Source: Tetrahymena thermophila SB210
Taxonomy: Eukaryota; Ciliophora; Oligohymenophorea; Hymenostomatida; Tetrahymenidae
Assembly (NCBI RefSeq): GCF_000189635.1
Contig: NW_002476457.1
Location: forward strand, 1-64,000
Direction: 5' to 3'
Length of the DNA stretch: 64,000 bases
Positions 24,833 to 37,640 of this stretch are shown here, piece by piece. How positions within the stretch are numbered: position 1 is the first letter of the stretch; each line of letters opens with the position of its first letter. A program made the translations under genes and the position numbers. The notes beneath the pieces are model-generated. The model had not been told where the DNA came from. It saw only the letters and a program-made list of their open reading frames with translations, and made no database searches.

Positions 24833-26065
24833 ATGAGCTCAAACCAACAATTACCTTCTTCTAATTTATAAGAATCTGTTTATGAGTACTGTGTGGTAGG
24901 TGCTGGTCCTGCAGGTATCTGTGCTATTGCCAAAATCTTGGAGAGAAAGGTAGATCCTAAAAAGATTTTATGGGTTGACCCTCAATTCTAAGTAGGAGCT
25001 TTTGGCAGAGAATGGGCTGGTGTACCAGGAAACACCTCTGTAGAGAGCTACATTAAAGTCAACTAGGAGATCTTTAAGATACTAAACAAATTAACTAATG
25101 AAAGTATCCCTAAATTTGATATAGATACTATGCCTTTGAAAGCAACATGTGCTCTAGAAGTTGCAGCTGAGCCTATGTAATATATTACAGACCGTTTTTT
25201 GAAGATTGTTTCTTCTTAGAGGAGCATTGTAAAAAAAATTTCGCGCACTAATCTTGGGTGGGCTCTTTTACTTGACAATGGTGACAATGCTTTTTCAAAC
25301 AGAATTATCTTGAGTGTGGGTGTAAAATCAAGAACAGTTGATTTGCCTAAGAAGGAAAGCTAGCATATTAAAATAGTTCCAGTAGAAGATATTGTAGACG
25401 ACTAGCGCTTAAAAAAGGTTTCAAAAGGAATGAAGAGAGTGGCTGTAATCGGCTCTTCACACACAGCTGCTTTAGCCACTATGCATTTGCTATAAGCTGG
25501 CTTAACTGTTTGCTAGTTCATAAATGCTCCTTATAAATATGCACAACCTATAACTTTAAATAACTAACAAAGCACCCTATTTGATAATACTGGTTTAAAA
25601 GGTTAGGTTGCAGAATTTACTAAAAAACTCACTACTGATTTAGTAGAGGAAAAGTATAAAAAGACTATACGCTTTTTTAAATCAGATGAACAAAATCTAA
25701 AAAAAATCCTCCCAAAATGCTCACATCTTGTTTTCGCTATTGGATTTGAACCTAACAACAAAATTGAGATTGAAGACTATTTTGATTAAAACTTAACTCA
25801 TGACCCCCTTACTTCTATTCTTCGTGATGGAATATTTGGAATTGGTATCAGCTATCCCCTTTAATAGCTTAACTGCGGAATCCTAGAATATTAAGTAGGA
25901 TATGGCAAATTCTGGAATACAATCAATGATTACATCATTAACATCTGGGCAAGCTATCCTATAGTTTCTGCTATGTAATTTTAATAATTAGCCCAAAGGC
26001 CTATGAAATAGATTTCTCAGACATAAATAGCTTAAAATACAAAAACTCCAATTCCTAGACTTTGA
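24833..26065 (+). CDS. FAD/NAD(P)-binding oxidoreductase (flavin monooxygenase-like)
   Basis: Single-exon gene of 410 residues, ATG 24833, TGA 26063-26065. Residues 19-30 ([12 protein letters not shown]) form a classic Rossmann GxGxxG dinucleotide site with the preceding beta strand, as in FAD-binding enzymes. A second Rossmann-like site, [10 protein letters not shown], begins at residue 203. [11 protein letters not shown] further on matches the ATG-like motif (consensus xxhhATG, here FAIGFEP) typical of two-dinucleotide-fold flavoproteins. This layout fits the pyridine-nucleotide oxidoreductase / N-hydroxylating monooxygenase-like clan. No CxxxxC redox disulfide is seen, which argues against a thioredoxin- or glutathione-reductase type. 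Substrate unknown. Codon choice is richer in C/G-ending codons than in most neighbours, suggesting fairly strong expression. Soluble; no signal peptide. Confidence 0.85.
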
Positions 26066-26703
26066 AAAAACAAACAAACAAACAACTCATAATTTATATA
26101 TCACAAATAACTCTAAACATATAAATCGTACTTTATTAATTTATAAATTATATATAGCAATTTAACCCAACAATGTTTACTTATTTACCATTAATCAATC
26201 AAGTATTATTTAATTTCTTTTTTATTTGTTTTTTCTTATAAAAATTTAAAAGTAATCTATATTAATGATTTACTGATTATGATAATTAAAAAGATAAATT
26301 TTTTGAGTTTTTGTTATAAAGGGAATTTAAAAATTTTAAATGAAAATTTGCAATTTATTTCGTTTATTTACAGAATTAATCTGTAATTAATAATAATATA
26401 TTCTGATTTTATTTTTGTAAATAGAAAGTGTCATAAATAAATTTTAAAAACAACAATAGATGATACTTACTTACTTATTTACTAAATTAATTAAATTTTT
26501 ACAAGATTTTAAATAAACTGAAAGGCAAAAAAAAATATTTATAAAGATTATTACAATATAAATTTGATTATTAACTTTTTTACAATTAAATAATTTATTT
26601 TCTTAAAATTTAAAACTTCTTGATAAAATTTTATTTAAAAATTTAAAATTGAAATACATTTTATTATGGCAAATAATTTTTTAAGCTCAATTATAAAATT
26701 TAT
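26066..26703. other. Spacer between convergent genes
   Basis: It lies between the 3' ends of the oxidoreductase (+) and cNMP-binding (-) genes. AT-rich, no feature seen. Confidence 0.5.
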
Positions 26704-29700
26704 TCAATCTTAAAAAGAAAAATGAGTTTCAGTTAACCTCTGCATTTCTAACTATTTTAAAGTATTTAAATGAGAAAAGTCTTTTGTTTCTTATTCGCTT
26801 GATTATTTTGTTTTTTAATTGTAGCCAAATTTTATTGAGGACTGTCTTAATTGATTGTTTTCAGTTGTTTGATTTATTTCTTGATGCTTTACTTGATTAA
26901 ATGAATTTATTTTTTCATTGTTTTAAATTGAAGAATTTTCACCAATAGAAGATTTAGATTATGTATAAAAACTAGTAGCAGCAAGATTATTATTTTTATT
27001 TAAAATAATTAGTTTATTCTAATCTTAATTTGGTTAAGAAGCACTATGCTTGATTGGAGACCCATAAGCAAAACTGCATTATGATTAGCTCTTATTCATT
27101 TAGTTAGGAGAAATTAGTGTGTCTTTGTTACTCTCTGCTTAAATATTAGAATTACTTGAGATATTGTTTAAAGCGTTTGTTTCTATTTCTCTTTAGCTTT
27201 ATTATTAGCTTTTCTTTGGGGTTTGGAAAATAGTTTTTTAAGTTTATTATGCTTATTTAGAATTCATCTAAGAGTCTTATGAGTTTTTACTCTTTGGAGA
27301 ATTGCAGATTATTTTTTTTATATATAAAGTGTTATAGAGCTATTCATTAAATTCTTAGTCATTAATAGTATTAAAACTTACTAAGTTATTTTTGCTCTTA
27401 TTTCTTAATTTATTAAATGATTATTTTCTCTCTGAATACTACTTAAATTGAGCATTCTGCCTCTCTTAATCCTATTAATGATCTATTGTTACCATTTTTA
27501 TTTCAATTTAACCAGGATTTACTTTTATTTATTTTACTTATTAATTATTTTATTAGTTTATTTAGCTCCTCTCTTATGGAGGTTAGCTTAATGAAAATAT
27601 ATTTTTTTCAGTGTTTGATTATGCCATGCTCAAGCTATTATTCCTTGTTTTTTCTATCTTCCTCAAGTTAGCAGATTTTTATCTCATAACTCTTTCTTCT
27701 TAGTTGTAATTGTCTTAATAAATTTATAAATGTTTATTAAAATCTGCAACCTAAAACCTGTGCTGCACTTCATTCGATCTTATATACTGCCTTTTCAGCT
27801 TCTTTTAGATGTAAGCTTTGTGTTTGAGAATTTCAGGTAATTTGCTTAATTTTTTTTTAGTTTAGTGAATAACTGGATGATCTTCGTATATTATTGAAGA
27901 TTAATCTAATAAAGACTGTTCAGTTTTCATATTTTCTTTGGTAAAATTATTTGAAGGACTAACGCTTGTTTTCACTCTTTTACTTAGAAAGCTATGATTA
28001 GATTTAATATCCAATACTTCAGTCACATTCAATCTATTTCGAGATTTATTTTCTGCTTCTTCAATAGTGAGTGATCTATTTTTCTAGTTAGAAGACAGTT
28101 AATTATTAGGGTAATTCATTTTATCCATTAATGGCATAGTGGTCTGGTGATTTAAAACTTAAGAAGTGCTTCTCTACTCAAAAAGAATTAATTAGTCTAT
28201 CGTATTACAATAAGTTGAAGGTGGATTTGGTGTTAATGTTTCTGAGTATTTTTTGGTCTCTAGTGTTTAAATGGTCTATCCTTTAGTATTAGCACTCCGA
28301 TGAAACTCTAGTGTTTGATGAATTTTTTTATTATTGTAAACAGAGATAGGCTAAGTACTCATTTTATCTTTTATTAACTTTGATTCACCATTAATTATAA
28401 AAATTTACTGATTTTGCATTTATTTTTAATGAGATAGATTCATGTTAGCTTAATTGTTATTTTGAACTTCTTTTTGTTTCTCCCTAGGAATATTTTACTC
28501 AGTTTTAAGTTACTTTTATTCATTTGTCTATGATTTAGAAAGTAAAGATATTCCACATTAGTCTATATTTCTCAGTTCAGAAGATTATCTAAGCAAGTCA
28601 CTATCTTATTTTTTGCTTGTTAAATATTTTAATTAATTTCTTTTTTTACCCATTTTAATAAGATTGTAAGAACCTAACTAAGAATCATATTAATTTTATT
28701 CAATATCTTAACTAAGATTATCTGATTAAAGTTATGTATTTTATATCTTTTAATCTTTAATCTATTTTTATTGCATATTTTTTAATGTTTCATTCTAAAA
28801 ATTAATTTCTAAATCTAATAAATTCTATTCAGTATATTTATTAGTCAGGAGAGGAGTAATTGCTCTCATTTGCTCAGTTATATTCAAAGATATCTCCGTC
28901 TTAGCTCTTCTATTGCTAGAGTCTTCAACAGGAGCAGGCTATTCCTAATATTTACTTCTTTCCATTTAAAACTAAATATCAAGGGGTAAAACAGATTATT
29001 TTGTTTTGCTGTTCGTTAAAATTCTAAATATATTTTTAAAATAGTCTTAATATTAATAAATTTAATTATTTTCCTTTAAAATTTGTAAATTTAAAACTAA
29101 AAAGCCAATATTGGCTTCTGTAAATTAAATAGATATTTTATCAATTAAATTATCATTCATAATGTTTTATTATATTTGATAACATTTTTAAAGATATTTA
29201 TTGTATTCCTGTTTTTAACAATCTAAAATTATCTTCTCAATTAAAAATTTATTAAAAATATAAAATGAATAATCTTAAAAATAAGTAAATAATTATTTTT
29301 AATTTTAAATATGATTACAGTTTATTAGAATTTACGTTTTCTATTGAGTGATGTCTTTATTTTATCTTTCTCAGTCTGCTCTGGATGATGTAATTTATTG
29401 AGTCTTTGTTTTTAACCCTCTAGGGTGATGGGGATTTTTTCTTTCTTAGCATAGCTTACTTTACTTTTTCCTGTATTTCTTTGAAATTTTCTTGCTGACT
29501 GAGATCTTATAAGAAGCTTGAGTTATTTTTTAGTGAGTTAGCAACAGGTTTAACGAATTCATTTGATATTTTTTTATGAGTTTCAAGTGCTTTTTATATG
29601 ATTAATTATGTATCTTTACTTTCAAAAGAGGTTACTGATAGACTGCCTTTCTAATTTAAAAGTAATATTTCATCTAAGGCCATTTATGCTTCTTTTATTT

Positions 29701-31342
29701 TTTCATTGGAAAATTTAGCATTTTCTTCTAAAGCAATAGTATTAGGTGTGGGATCTCTTCTTTTTTTGTCTTCTACTGAATGCTGATTGCAAGAAATAGA
29801 AGGCAATGTTAAGTTTTCTTTTTTTTTTTGAATTCCAAATCCGAATTTATATTTCTTATATTTATCTCCGTTTGAAACTACTCTAGAAGGCTAATTATCT
29901 GAATTAATTGTTTATTGATCATTAGCAATTTAATCACTAATTTCACTCTCTAAATAAATATCATTTTAGTCTTATTTTAATCTTTAAGGGCTTTTAGAAT
30001 TATTTAACCTCACTGGGCTTCTGCTTTCTTTTTTATCACTCTAAATTTAAAATGCTTTCTTTTCTTAAACAGGCTAAGTATTTACTTATCCTTAAATTAT
30101 TATTTATTTATTAACATCGTTTGAAAAATTTCCTTCTTAAAATTCAAACTTGCTCACTTAAAGGTTTTAATATTTTTTTTTGCCTGAATTAAGTTAAATG
30201 GATAATTTCAATTTAGCAGGGTCTGTTGAAGTAAGACTAAGCTTTTTATCTTTTTCAACTTCTTAATTTTTTTCAATTTTACTAATAATGTCTTCTTTTT
30301 AGTAAGACTTTGACATAAGAACATAAAACAGTCTATTTATTTTTTCATCTCCTTTAGCACTAATTTGAGAAAAGAAAACTTTGTTCTCAATCAGCTCGAA
30401 AAAGAGTTATTTTTCAATCGAATAAAGGAAAGTATCATCTGAGCAACTAACTGCCTGATAGCTTCTTTCATAAATGAAATTCTCATAACCGAACATATCA
30501 TTTTACAATAAAAGAGTAAGTCTTTTAAATTAATTTCCACTTTGCATACATAGCTCAACTTCTCCTCCACCAACAACATAAATTTTTTCAGTGTTTTCTT
30601 TGCTTGTAAAGACTAATTTGCCTTTTTTAAAAATATGCTTCTCAAAAAATTGGCAAATTAAACGTAAATCATTCTGAAAAATATTCCCAAAATTATTTTA
30701 AAAGGCAGATGAAATAATATTAAACTTATTTGGGAGTGCTAAAGTATTAATATAATCAATAGGTATTTAAGCTACAACCACTTTAGTTTAAGATACAGCA
30801 GTTATATTGCTAATATGTTCCTAAGCACTAACCAAACCATTTTCAGTTTGAATTTCCCCTACCATCTACCCTGTATTTAGAGTTAAAACTCTCTTTAAAG
30901 GAAATATATTAATATTCGTTAAGTATTCCTCTTCGAAATTAGGAAATGACCGAACATAAATAGGATCATTATATTATTTTTCATTTCTATCTACTAATTT
31001 AAATGCGTTCTTCAGCTTAATCTCAGCCTTTTTTAGTAAAACTTTATTTTCACTCTCAAATTGTTACGCATAATCGTATTTATTTTTAGTTTCTTCGAAA
31101 TGTACTCTCAATTATTTCTCATAATCCAACTCCACCTTTTATTTTTTAACGAAAATAGATATCTAGCCACTCAGTATAAAATAGATGTAATACAAAGGTT
31201 CGTTATGATTGATCAATATCCTGTATTATTCCATTTTCTTTATTTTCGAGTTTTTTACTATTTCACTGATCAGACGCTCTGATTAAGAAATGTCTTTGAA
31301 GAATGGGTGATCAGCTATAAACAGTCTAAGCTTCTCTTCCAT
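26704..31342 (-). CDS. Cyclic-nucleotide-binding-domain protein with long disordered tail
   Basis: Minus-strand gene of 1424 residues. Exons are 31342-29336 (669 codons) and 28971-26704 (756 codons with TGA); both are whole codon counts, with a phase-0 intron of 364 nt.

Two cNMP-binding-like folds are visible. The first, about residues 10-195, contains YYIYFILSGQISIFV and TGQMVGEI and is interrupted by an insert of about 80 residues. The second, about 225-325, contains EKIYVVGGGEVELC and FGYENFIYERSYQAVS. The phosphate-binding cassette is divergent in both: the usual PRxA arginine is absent in the first and displaced in the second, so ligand binding is doubtful.

The rest is low-complexity, S/N/K/Q-rich and probably disordered, with one conserved-looking basic helix (KLPEILKHKAYIQKKLKRQY). 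No kinase or channel domain is seen. An alternative is two genes: the first could end at a TGA shortly inside the intron, the second start at an ATG six bases into exon 2. Confidence 0.75.
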
Positions 31343-32435
31343 TCTTCCTAAATTCCTTCTACTTTAATAAATTAAACGTTTAAAACAAAAGGATTCCTTA
31401 CTAAATAATTTAATAATTTCTTAATTAATTAATTAATAAATAATTAATCATAAATATTTTTATGAATAAAATTGTTAATAGAATTTCATAATACTATGAT
31501 ATTAATTTAATTCCAAGTTTATATGTTTTTCCATATACCTATTATTCGATTTCTTCCTTTTCTTTTGATAGAGTAAACAATCTTTAAATGATCATTTATT
31601 TTTATAGCTTACAACTCATTTAATTTTTATAAAATACTCCTATCCCACTTTTCTTAAATGTTTTTAAAACAAATATTAAAATTGCAAAATAAAAATATAA
31701 ATAAATAAATATAATAGAATTTAAATTTCTATTATTTAAAGCAAATTTTTTGATATCAAGATTATAATTTTGTGTTTAATCCTTAAAAGTATTTTGAGTT
31801 TATTTAAAAAATGTAAAATTGAAAAATTTATTTTCTTTTTTAATTTATCAAAAGTTCCAAATATTTATGAATAATTATTCTGATACGAAATTTTTTAAAT
31901 TCAAATTGATTTTTATGATAAAATTATTTTTAAATAAAGTTTAAAGCAATGGCTTTGATAAAATTAGTTTTAAATGGCTTTAAATATAAAATAATCAATA
32001 TAAAATGTATTACTTTTTAAACATAATAAATAAATATTCTAACTTAAATTAATTAGTAAATATTTTAATTTAAATCTTTTGATCTCTTTAAAATTATTAA
32101 AAATTTTATAAAAAATCTAATATTTAAATTCTAAAATTTTCTATCAGTATAAAAATAAATGATTAATAGTATATATACTTATATATTTCCTAATATTTTC
32201 AAGAAAACCAAAGTAATTAGAAAAAGATTAATCATATATAAATTTTACATATAAATTAGATTTATTTATTTATTAATTGAAACATCTCTTTTAATTTAAT
32301 TAATAATTTATTTAAAAAGAGTTATTTTTGATATATTTGTTATTTAGAAATATTTTTCAAGATCTTTTAAAAAACTCTTGAAATTTCTAATTTTTTTATA
32401 GTAAGCATAGAATTTATTTATTTTTTAGATTTAAA
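31343..32435. other. Intergenic spacer
   Basis: Upstream of the cNMP gene and downstream of the WD40 gene. Very AT-rich; no frame with coding composition, RNA gene or repeat was recognised. Confidence 0.5.
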
Positions 32436-35400
32436 TCAATATTTCTGTACCTTCCCTTTTTGTTTTCTAATATCACTTAACTTATTTTAGTCCATATTTG
32501 ATCTCCACGATTATTTTTCATTATTTCTTTTTTTATATTGCTCTTATTTATCTAAATATTTATCGATTTCCTATTTATTGATATTTATTGTTTTAATTTA
32601 ATTAATTTTAATTTATTATATCTTACTTGAAGTTCTTAAAATACATCTTAACTCTCGACTCTTGATAACTGTTTCATTTTGTCATACTCATCAGGTTTTT
32701 AAAATGGAATGATAAATTATTTCTTTTGTTTATTTTAATTCTATAAGACAGTATCGTAATGCTTTTTGACCTAAGATTTAAATTTTTTTAAAATACCATC
32801 ATAAAAATAAATAATATAATTACTTCTGCTGTTTAAATGGATATCTTATCTTTGTAATTATCTTTAAAATCAAGTTTTGTAGGATTTGTTGAACCTTATT
32901 TAAAAGAAACCAACATTTCACCACTCGGATTCCAAAGCTTTACTAACTTATCAAGACCAACAGTTAAATATGTCATTTCTTTAGTTTCGTTTATTTTTTA
33001 AATAACTTTAATTTATTCTGAATGGGCTTTCCATTATAAAACCTATTTTGATATTCTTTAAATATATCATAAATGTATTATTTAAATTTACTTATTTAGC
33101 CTTCTTTTCTTGCAAAAGAGGTTTTTCATCCTTTTACAATATTTCTTGATCCAAATCTGAAAAAATATACTTTAATATAAATAAGCAATTAACTTTAGCA
33201 TATTAAAAAATTGATTTTAAATATAAAAATGATTAATTACATCAATTGCTCTCTTTAAGTTCCTGTTTTCTTCAGGAGAATTAAATGGCTTAATCTAGAA
33301 TTCATTTAATAGTTCATTTAAGTTTAAGAATCTTATGTATCCGATTTCATCACCAAGGATGAGATCAAGTTTGACTTAATTGTCTTTGACAATTACTTAG
33401 TGATCCATTGAAGTAATTACAGCTGCCTTCTATATTGTAAACATGTTTTTCCATTTTATTAGAAGCTTTCCGTTATAATAATCAGATTGCTTTAAACCCC
33501 AAACATAGATAAACCCACTGCTATCTGCACCTGCAATCAAGGGGAAAGGATCTAAAATTTTTATCATAACTATTTCATTGACACTCTAAGGAATAATTAT
33601 CTTATATAAAAAATTCCCTTTTTCAAAGTCCCAAATACGAATGCAATTGTCTCTTGATACTGTAGCTATTTAAAGTAAATTCTCACTAAAAACTGCAGCC
33701 GATATATCACTTTTAGAAACATTTTTTATGGCTCTAAGACATGCTTTTTTAAATTTAAATTAACAAAATAAATTCAATTTGAAATTAAGTTAAAATTTAT
33801 GAATTTACGCTTTTCTTCATTTTTTTCAACTCTCTCGTCACAAAAAACTCTTATTGTTTGGTCCCATCCTGCTGAAATCAACAGTCTAAAATAATAAATA
33901 TTATAAAATAGTTTATTAATTAATATAATTACGAGTTTTTAGTGCTCATAGTCAAGAAGCATATCTCTTTTAAATGGAAGTTAAGGTCTTTGATTTTGAA
34001 TCCTGTTAAACAATCAATGCACCTTTTTAATAAAGAAATATATAAATTTTTCATAATGAAAAATTAAAGAAATATCCTAAATTACCTAATTTTACCGTCA
34101 TGCTATCCTAAATATAATTTTCTTTGATTAGCATCAAGGGCCATGCTTGTTATGTCTGATTCGGTGATGCTCTTGTAGACTCTTTGAACTGTTCCTTTTC
34201 TAAAATTCCAAACTCTGACATTCTTTCCAGCTCCAGTATAGAATTCACAATTATAAGGCGAATATGCCAAACATAAAATTTATTTATCATCAGCTAATTA
34301 AGGATCAAAGCTTGTATCAAATTCATAAAAGCTGAGTTTCTTTGAACCTAAAATTAGCTTTTAAAAAATTTATTAAACACTCAATAAAAAATATTGGACA
34401 TTTAATTTACTTTATTTTCATTTTCCCTAAAAACTGCTACTTTATAGTGGAAAGTTCCTTATTTTTTATACATATTTTTAGTCTTTTCAGTGTCCTATGG
34501 ATATGTGGCTTAATTTTTTTTTGCTTTTTTTTCTTACAATCTATATTAATCTTCTTCTGCATTAATTGTTTAGATTTCTTAAAATGCTTAAATATTCCAT
34601 AGTTTTACCACTCCTCTGGCATCTACAGATATTACAATATTTGCAAAAGATTCTGGTGTAATCACTGTAATTAAAGGAGCATCATGACCACTCAACCTAT
34701 TGAGACAAAAAACATTATATTAAAATTCAATCATTTTTTTGAATATACTTACTTAGCTACTGGATGCTCTAAGTAGGCATTCCAAACAAGGACATCGAAA
34801 TCAAATGAGCAACTGACGATATATTTATTTGCTTCGTTATAACAAATGCCTTTTATTCCTTTAATATGACCACAGAGTAATTTAAATGTTGTTTTTAATT
34901 CTTTTGAATCGCTCTCATCCATTTGGTTGTCATAAAGTCTGATATTTGTATCATTAGACCCTGTTGCTAATACTCCCAAGCTCTCAATGTTTAACATGCA
35001 GGTTACATCTAATTATTCACGGCTTTTTAATAGAATAAATATTAAATAAGAGTCATTAAATTTGTTAATTCAAATATTTTTTATTGTTTTATAATAAAAT
35101 GCATACATTGGATCTTATTTAAGAGCTTTTTCAAATGATTTTTTATTGATATATTAAGATTCAAACAACTTCGAAAATATCTTTTCTACATTCCAACAGC
35201 AAATAATACCTTAAGAGTTTGCTGTATAGAGAGTGTTTTTTTCTTCGCTGTATTCGATGTGGATCTGAGCATCTGGAACTGGGAATTTTCTTACAATCTT
35301 TTTATTTTCAATATCATAGAAACTTATGTTTTTATCGTTAGAGCATAAGGCAAGGCAGTTTTTAAATTTAACATAGATAGCACAAGTAAAAGTCGAGCTT

Positions 35401-36336
35401 TCGAATTCTATTTCTTACTCTTGCACTAATGTTTTAGCATTAATTAACTTCAAATATTTCATATTTGCTTCTAAGAACCCAAAAAACTAAGTTCCTTTAA
35501 AGGTGTATATTTTTTCTATAGGGTTATGCTCATAGCCTTCTATGTTTTCACATAGATTTAGCTTAGTTTCGTAGAGATTTTCATCTCTATTAAGGAGTTC
35601 AGGTATTTCTATGATAAATTATGTAAGCTCTTTGAAGCTTATTTTACCACGATTTTTCACATCAATGAGATTAAAAACTTCCACAAAACAGACTAAATAT
35701 TCATCCAAATCTATATTATACTCTGAAGACTTAAGCACTACATTGCACATCATTACTACAAACTACATTATAATAATTTTTTATCTTAAAAAATATATGC
35801 TTTCCTTATTTATTTATTTTGATTATACAACATACATAATTCATTTTAGATTTTATAAATTTGTTTTAAAATAGTAGAATACTTGCTTCACGTTCATCTC
35901 TAGATCCTCGTAGATTTCAAACTCTTTTTTGATATCAATGAATTCATTAGGTGATATCGATTGCAAAATTTCATATTTTTTATAATGTTCAGGAGTCTAA
36001 GTGTGAACAGAAAATGCCTCAGAATCAAAATCCTCAGAGCCAAATATTTTATACTTTTTATAATTTTCATTGTCTAATCCCTTTTCCTCTTCGCTATCTT
36101 CTCTATCACTGTCATCTTCAGAGCTTTCATCATATTTATTCTTCTTTTCTTTCTTTTTCTGTTATTAATTATATCATTTTATTTAGTTTTTATAATATCA
36201 AAAATATATTTTTTAACAAAGTCAAAAATGATAAAATATTTACCCTTTAAACAGGATAAATATCATTTGCTTTAAGAATATATGCGTGCTTGCTGAACTC
36301 ATTTAAAAGATGATTAAACACTCCTTTTTGCTTCAT
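32436..36336 (-). CDS. EF-hand/WD40-repeat protein (WDR49/EFCAB8-like), 13 exons
   Basis: Minus-strand gene of 1032 residues in 13 exons: 36336-36244, 36158-35883, 35762-35107, 35022-34753, 34696-34411, 34357-34086, 34022-33933, 33885-33809, 33743-33241, 33169-33092, 33042-32824, 32770-32627 and 32570-32436 (3099 nt, every junction in phase).

Order of parts: an acidic/basic N-terminus; one EF-hand-like calcium loop DVKNRGKISFKE at 157-168; then about a dozen WD-type repeats forming probably two beta-propellers. Examples are TNIRLYD, DVLVWNA, GVVKLWNI, NVRVWNF, TIRVFC, CIRIWDF and LVKLWNP, several with the GH at the repeat start (CGHIKG, SGHDAP). It ends in a charged tail.

EF-hand plus two propellers is the layout of WDR49/WDR64/EFCAB8, proteins associated with motile cilia, so an axonemal role is likely but inferred. 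Confidence 0.85.
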
Positions 36337-37214
36337 TTTACTTTTGTAATTTAGCTTAATAACTCTTTAAAATTAAATATAGGTGATTGATTTATAAAAA
36401 ACACAATAAATATTGAGTTTACAAATTTACAAATTAATTTGAATTATTATGAATGAATCTATAGATTCCAATAGATATTGAATCTATTTTTTGATCATTC
36501 ATTCACTCATTCAATCAAGCAAAAAATATACCTTGTTTTTCACACTAGATTTTAAACAGACAAAATTCATTAAATTTAATATGTGGAAACTATTTTTCAA
36601 CAGAAAATATAGTTTTTGAGAGATCATCAAAAATAAAAACTCACTATGATATTTGATTATTCTTTTTTGATTTATTGACTTTCTAATGATAATCAATAAA
36701 AACCCAATAGCCTATTCTCTAGTAAAAATTTCCTATTATCTCCTTAAAGATAAAGAAAAAGGAAAAAATAGAAAGAAAAAAATCATTTTTATGGATTAAA
36801 TTGACAAATCTAAAAAACATAATGAAGTATTCTGAAAATATAAAAAAAGGCAATCAAATTATTGTTTTTGCTTTTAGAATTCTTTTATCTTAGTATAAAA
36901 ACTTTCCATTTTTCAATATCAGAATCTTGAATTATCAATTTTATAATTATCTAAAATTTTCTAAAATTTTTTGAAAAATTTTCAGTGAGTAAAGTATTTG
37001 TTTGCAAATGAAAAGTTAAAGGTTTGAAATAACATTATATGATGAACTCCACCATAATAAATTTAAGAAATATAAATAGAAGGGAATTTTAAAAAAGCAT
37101 GGCTTAAGTTATTATTAATAACTTACAATAACAAAAAATATGAATACATAACAATAAAATAATTAGATTTTGAAATAGTATTATTTTTCAAGGTATTTAA
37201 CTTTTATTATTATT

Positions 37215-37490
37215 TCAGACCTTCTTTCCAACGGTAGCGAGGACCTTGTTGGCAAGAACAACGTATTAGGCCTTAGCATCGTTTTAAGAAACACCCTTCT
37301 TCTTGTTCCAAGCTTCCCATTTGGCCTTACCCTTGAAGTCCAACATACCAGGCTTAGCGGTAGTGTTGTCACCAGTGGTACCTTACTTGTATAAGGCGTA
37401 TAATTCTAACTTGTTGTCATCGGAGGTATCACCTTTATTCTTGAAGAAGTTAGCGATTTCTTCAGCAGCTAATTCGAAATTTTCGGCCAT
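37215..37490 (-). CDS. Acyl-CoA-binding protein
   Basis: A 91-residue single-exon protein on the minus strand, ATG 37488-37490, TGA 37215-37217. Length (family 86-92) and motifs fit acyl-CoA-binding protein / diazepam-binding inhibitor. These include ELYALYKQGTTGD (helix 2 with the acyl-CoA contacts), the [16 protein letters not shown] stretch with the conserved Lys and Trp residues, and the C-terminal helix ending [12 protein letters not shown]. It binds medium- to long-chain acyl-CoA esters in the cytosol and buffers them for lipid synthesis. Codon usage is strongly biased to C- and G-ending codons (AAC, AAG, TTC, GCC, ACC), unlike most genes here, the pattern of highly expressed Tetrahymena genes. 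Two in-frame TAA codons and one more in the N-terminal half read as Gln. A 5' UTR intron is likely. Confidence 0.95.
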
Positions 37491-37499
37491 TTCTTAATT

Positions 37500-37576
37500 C
37501 TTTGTTTTCTTACTTTATTTATTTATTTTTACTTTAATTATTTGTTTTGATAAATATTATTAATTTTGAAATTTAC
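37500..37576 (-). promoter_or_regulatory. Candidate 5' UTR intron of the acyl-CoA-binding protein gene
   Basis: On the minus strand AACCGCTG|GTAAATTTC (37576) and AAAACAAAG|AATTAAGAA (37500) bracket a 77-nt AT-rich stretch. The ATG follows 10 bases after the acceptor. The upstream stretch (37577-37640) is less AT-rich than spacer, as expected for a transcribed leader. Confidence 0.5.
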
Positions 37577-37640
37577 CAGCGGTTTTTAAAGAACACTCAG
37601 GCATATCTAGAATAACAGATACCAGTTTATGATTAATCAC

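Noticed and set aside
34342-34602. Plus-strand hydrophobic standard-code ORF
   Set aside because: Antisense to exons 5-6 of the WD40 gene; its hydrophobic look comes from T-rich complement of A-rich coding sequence.
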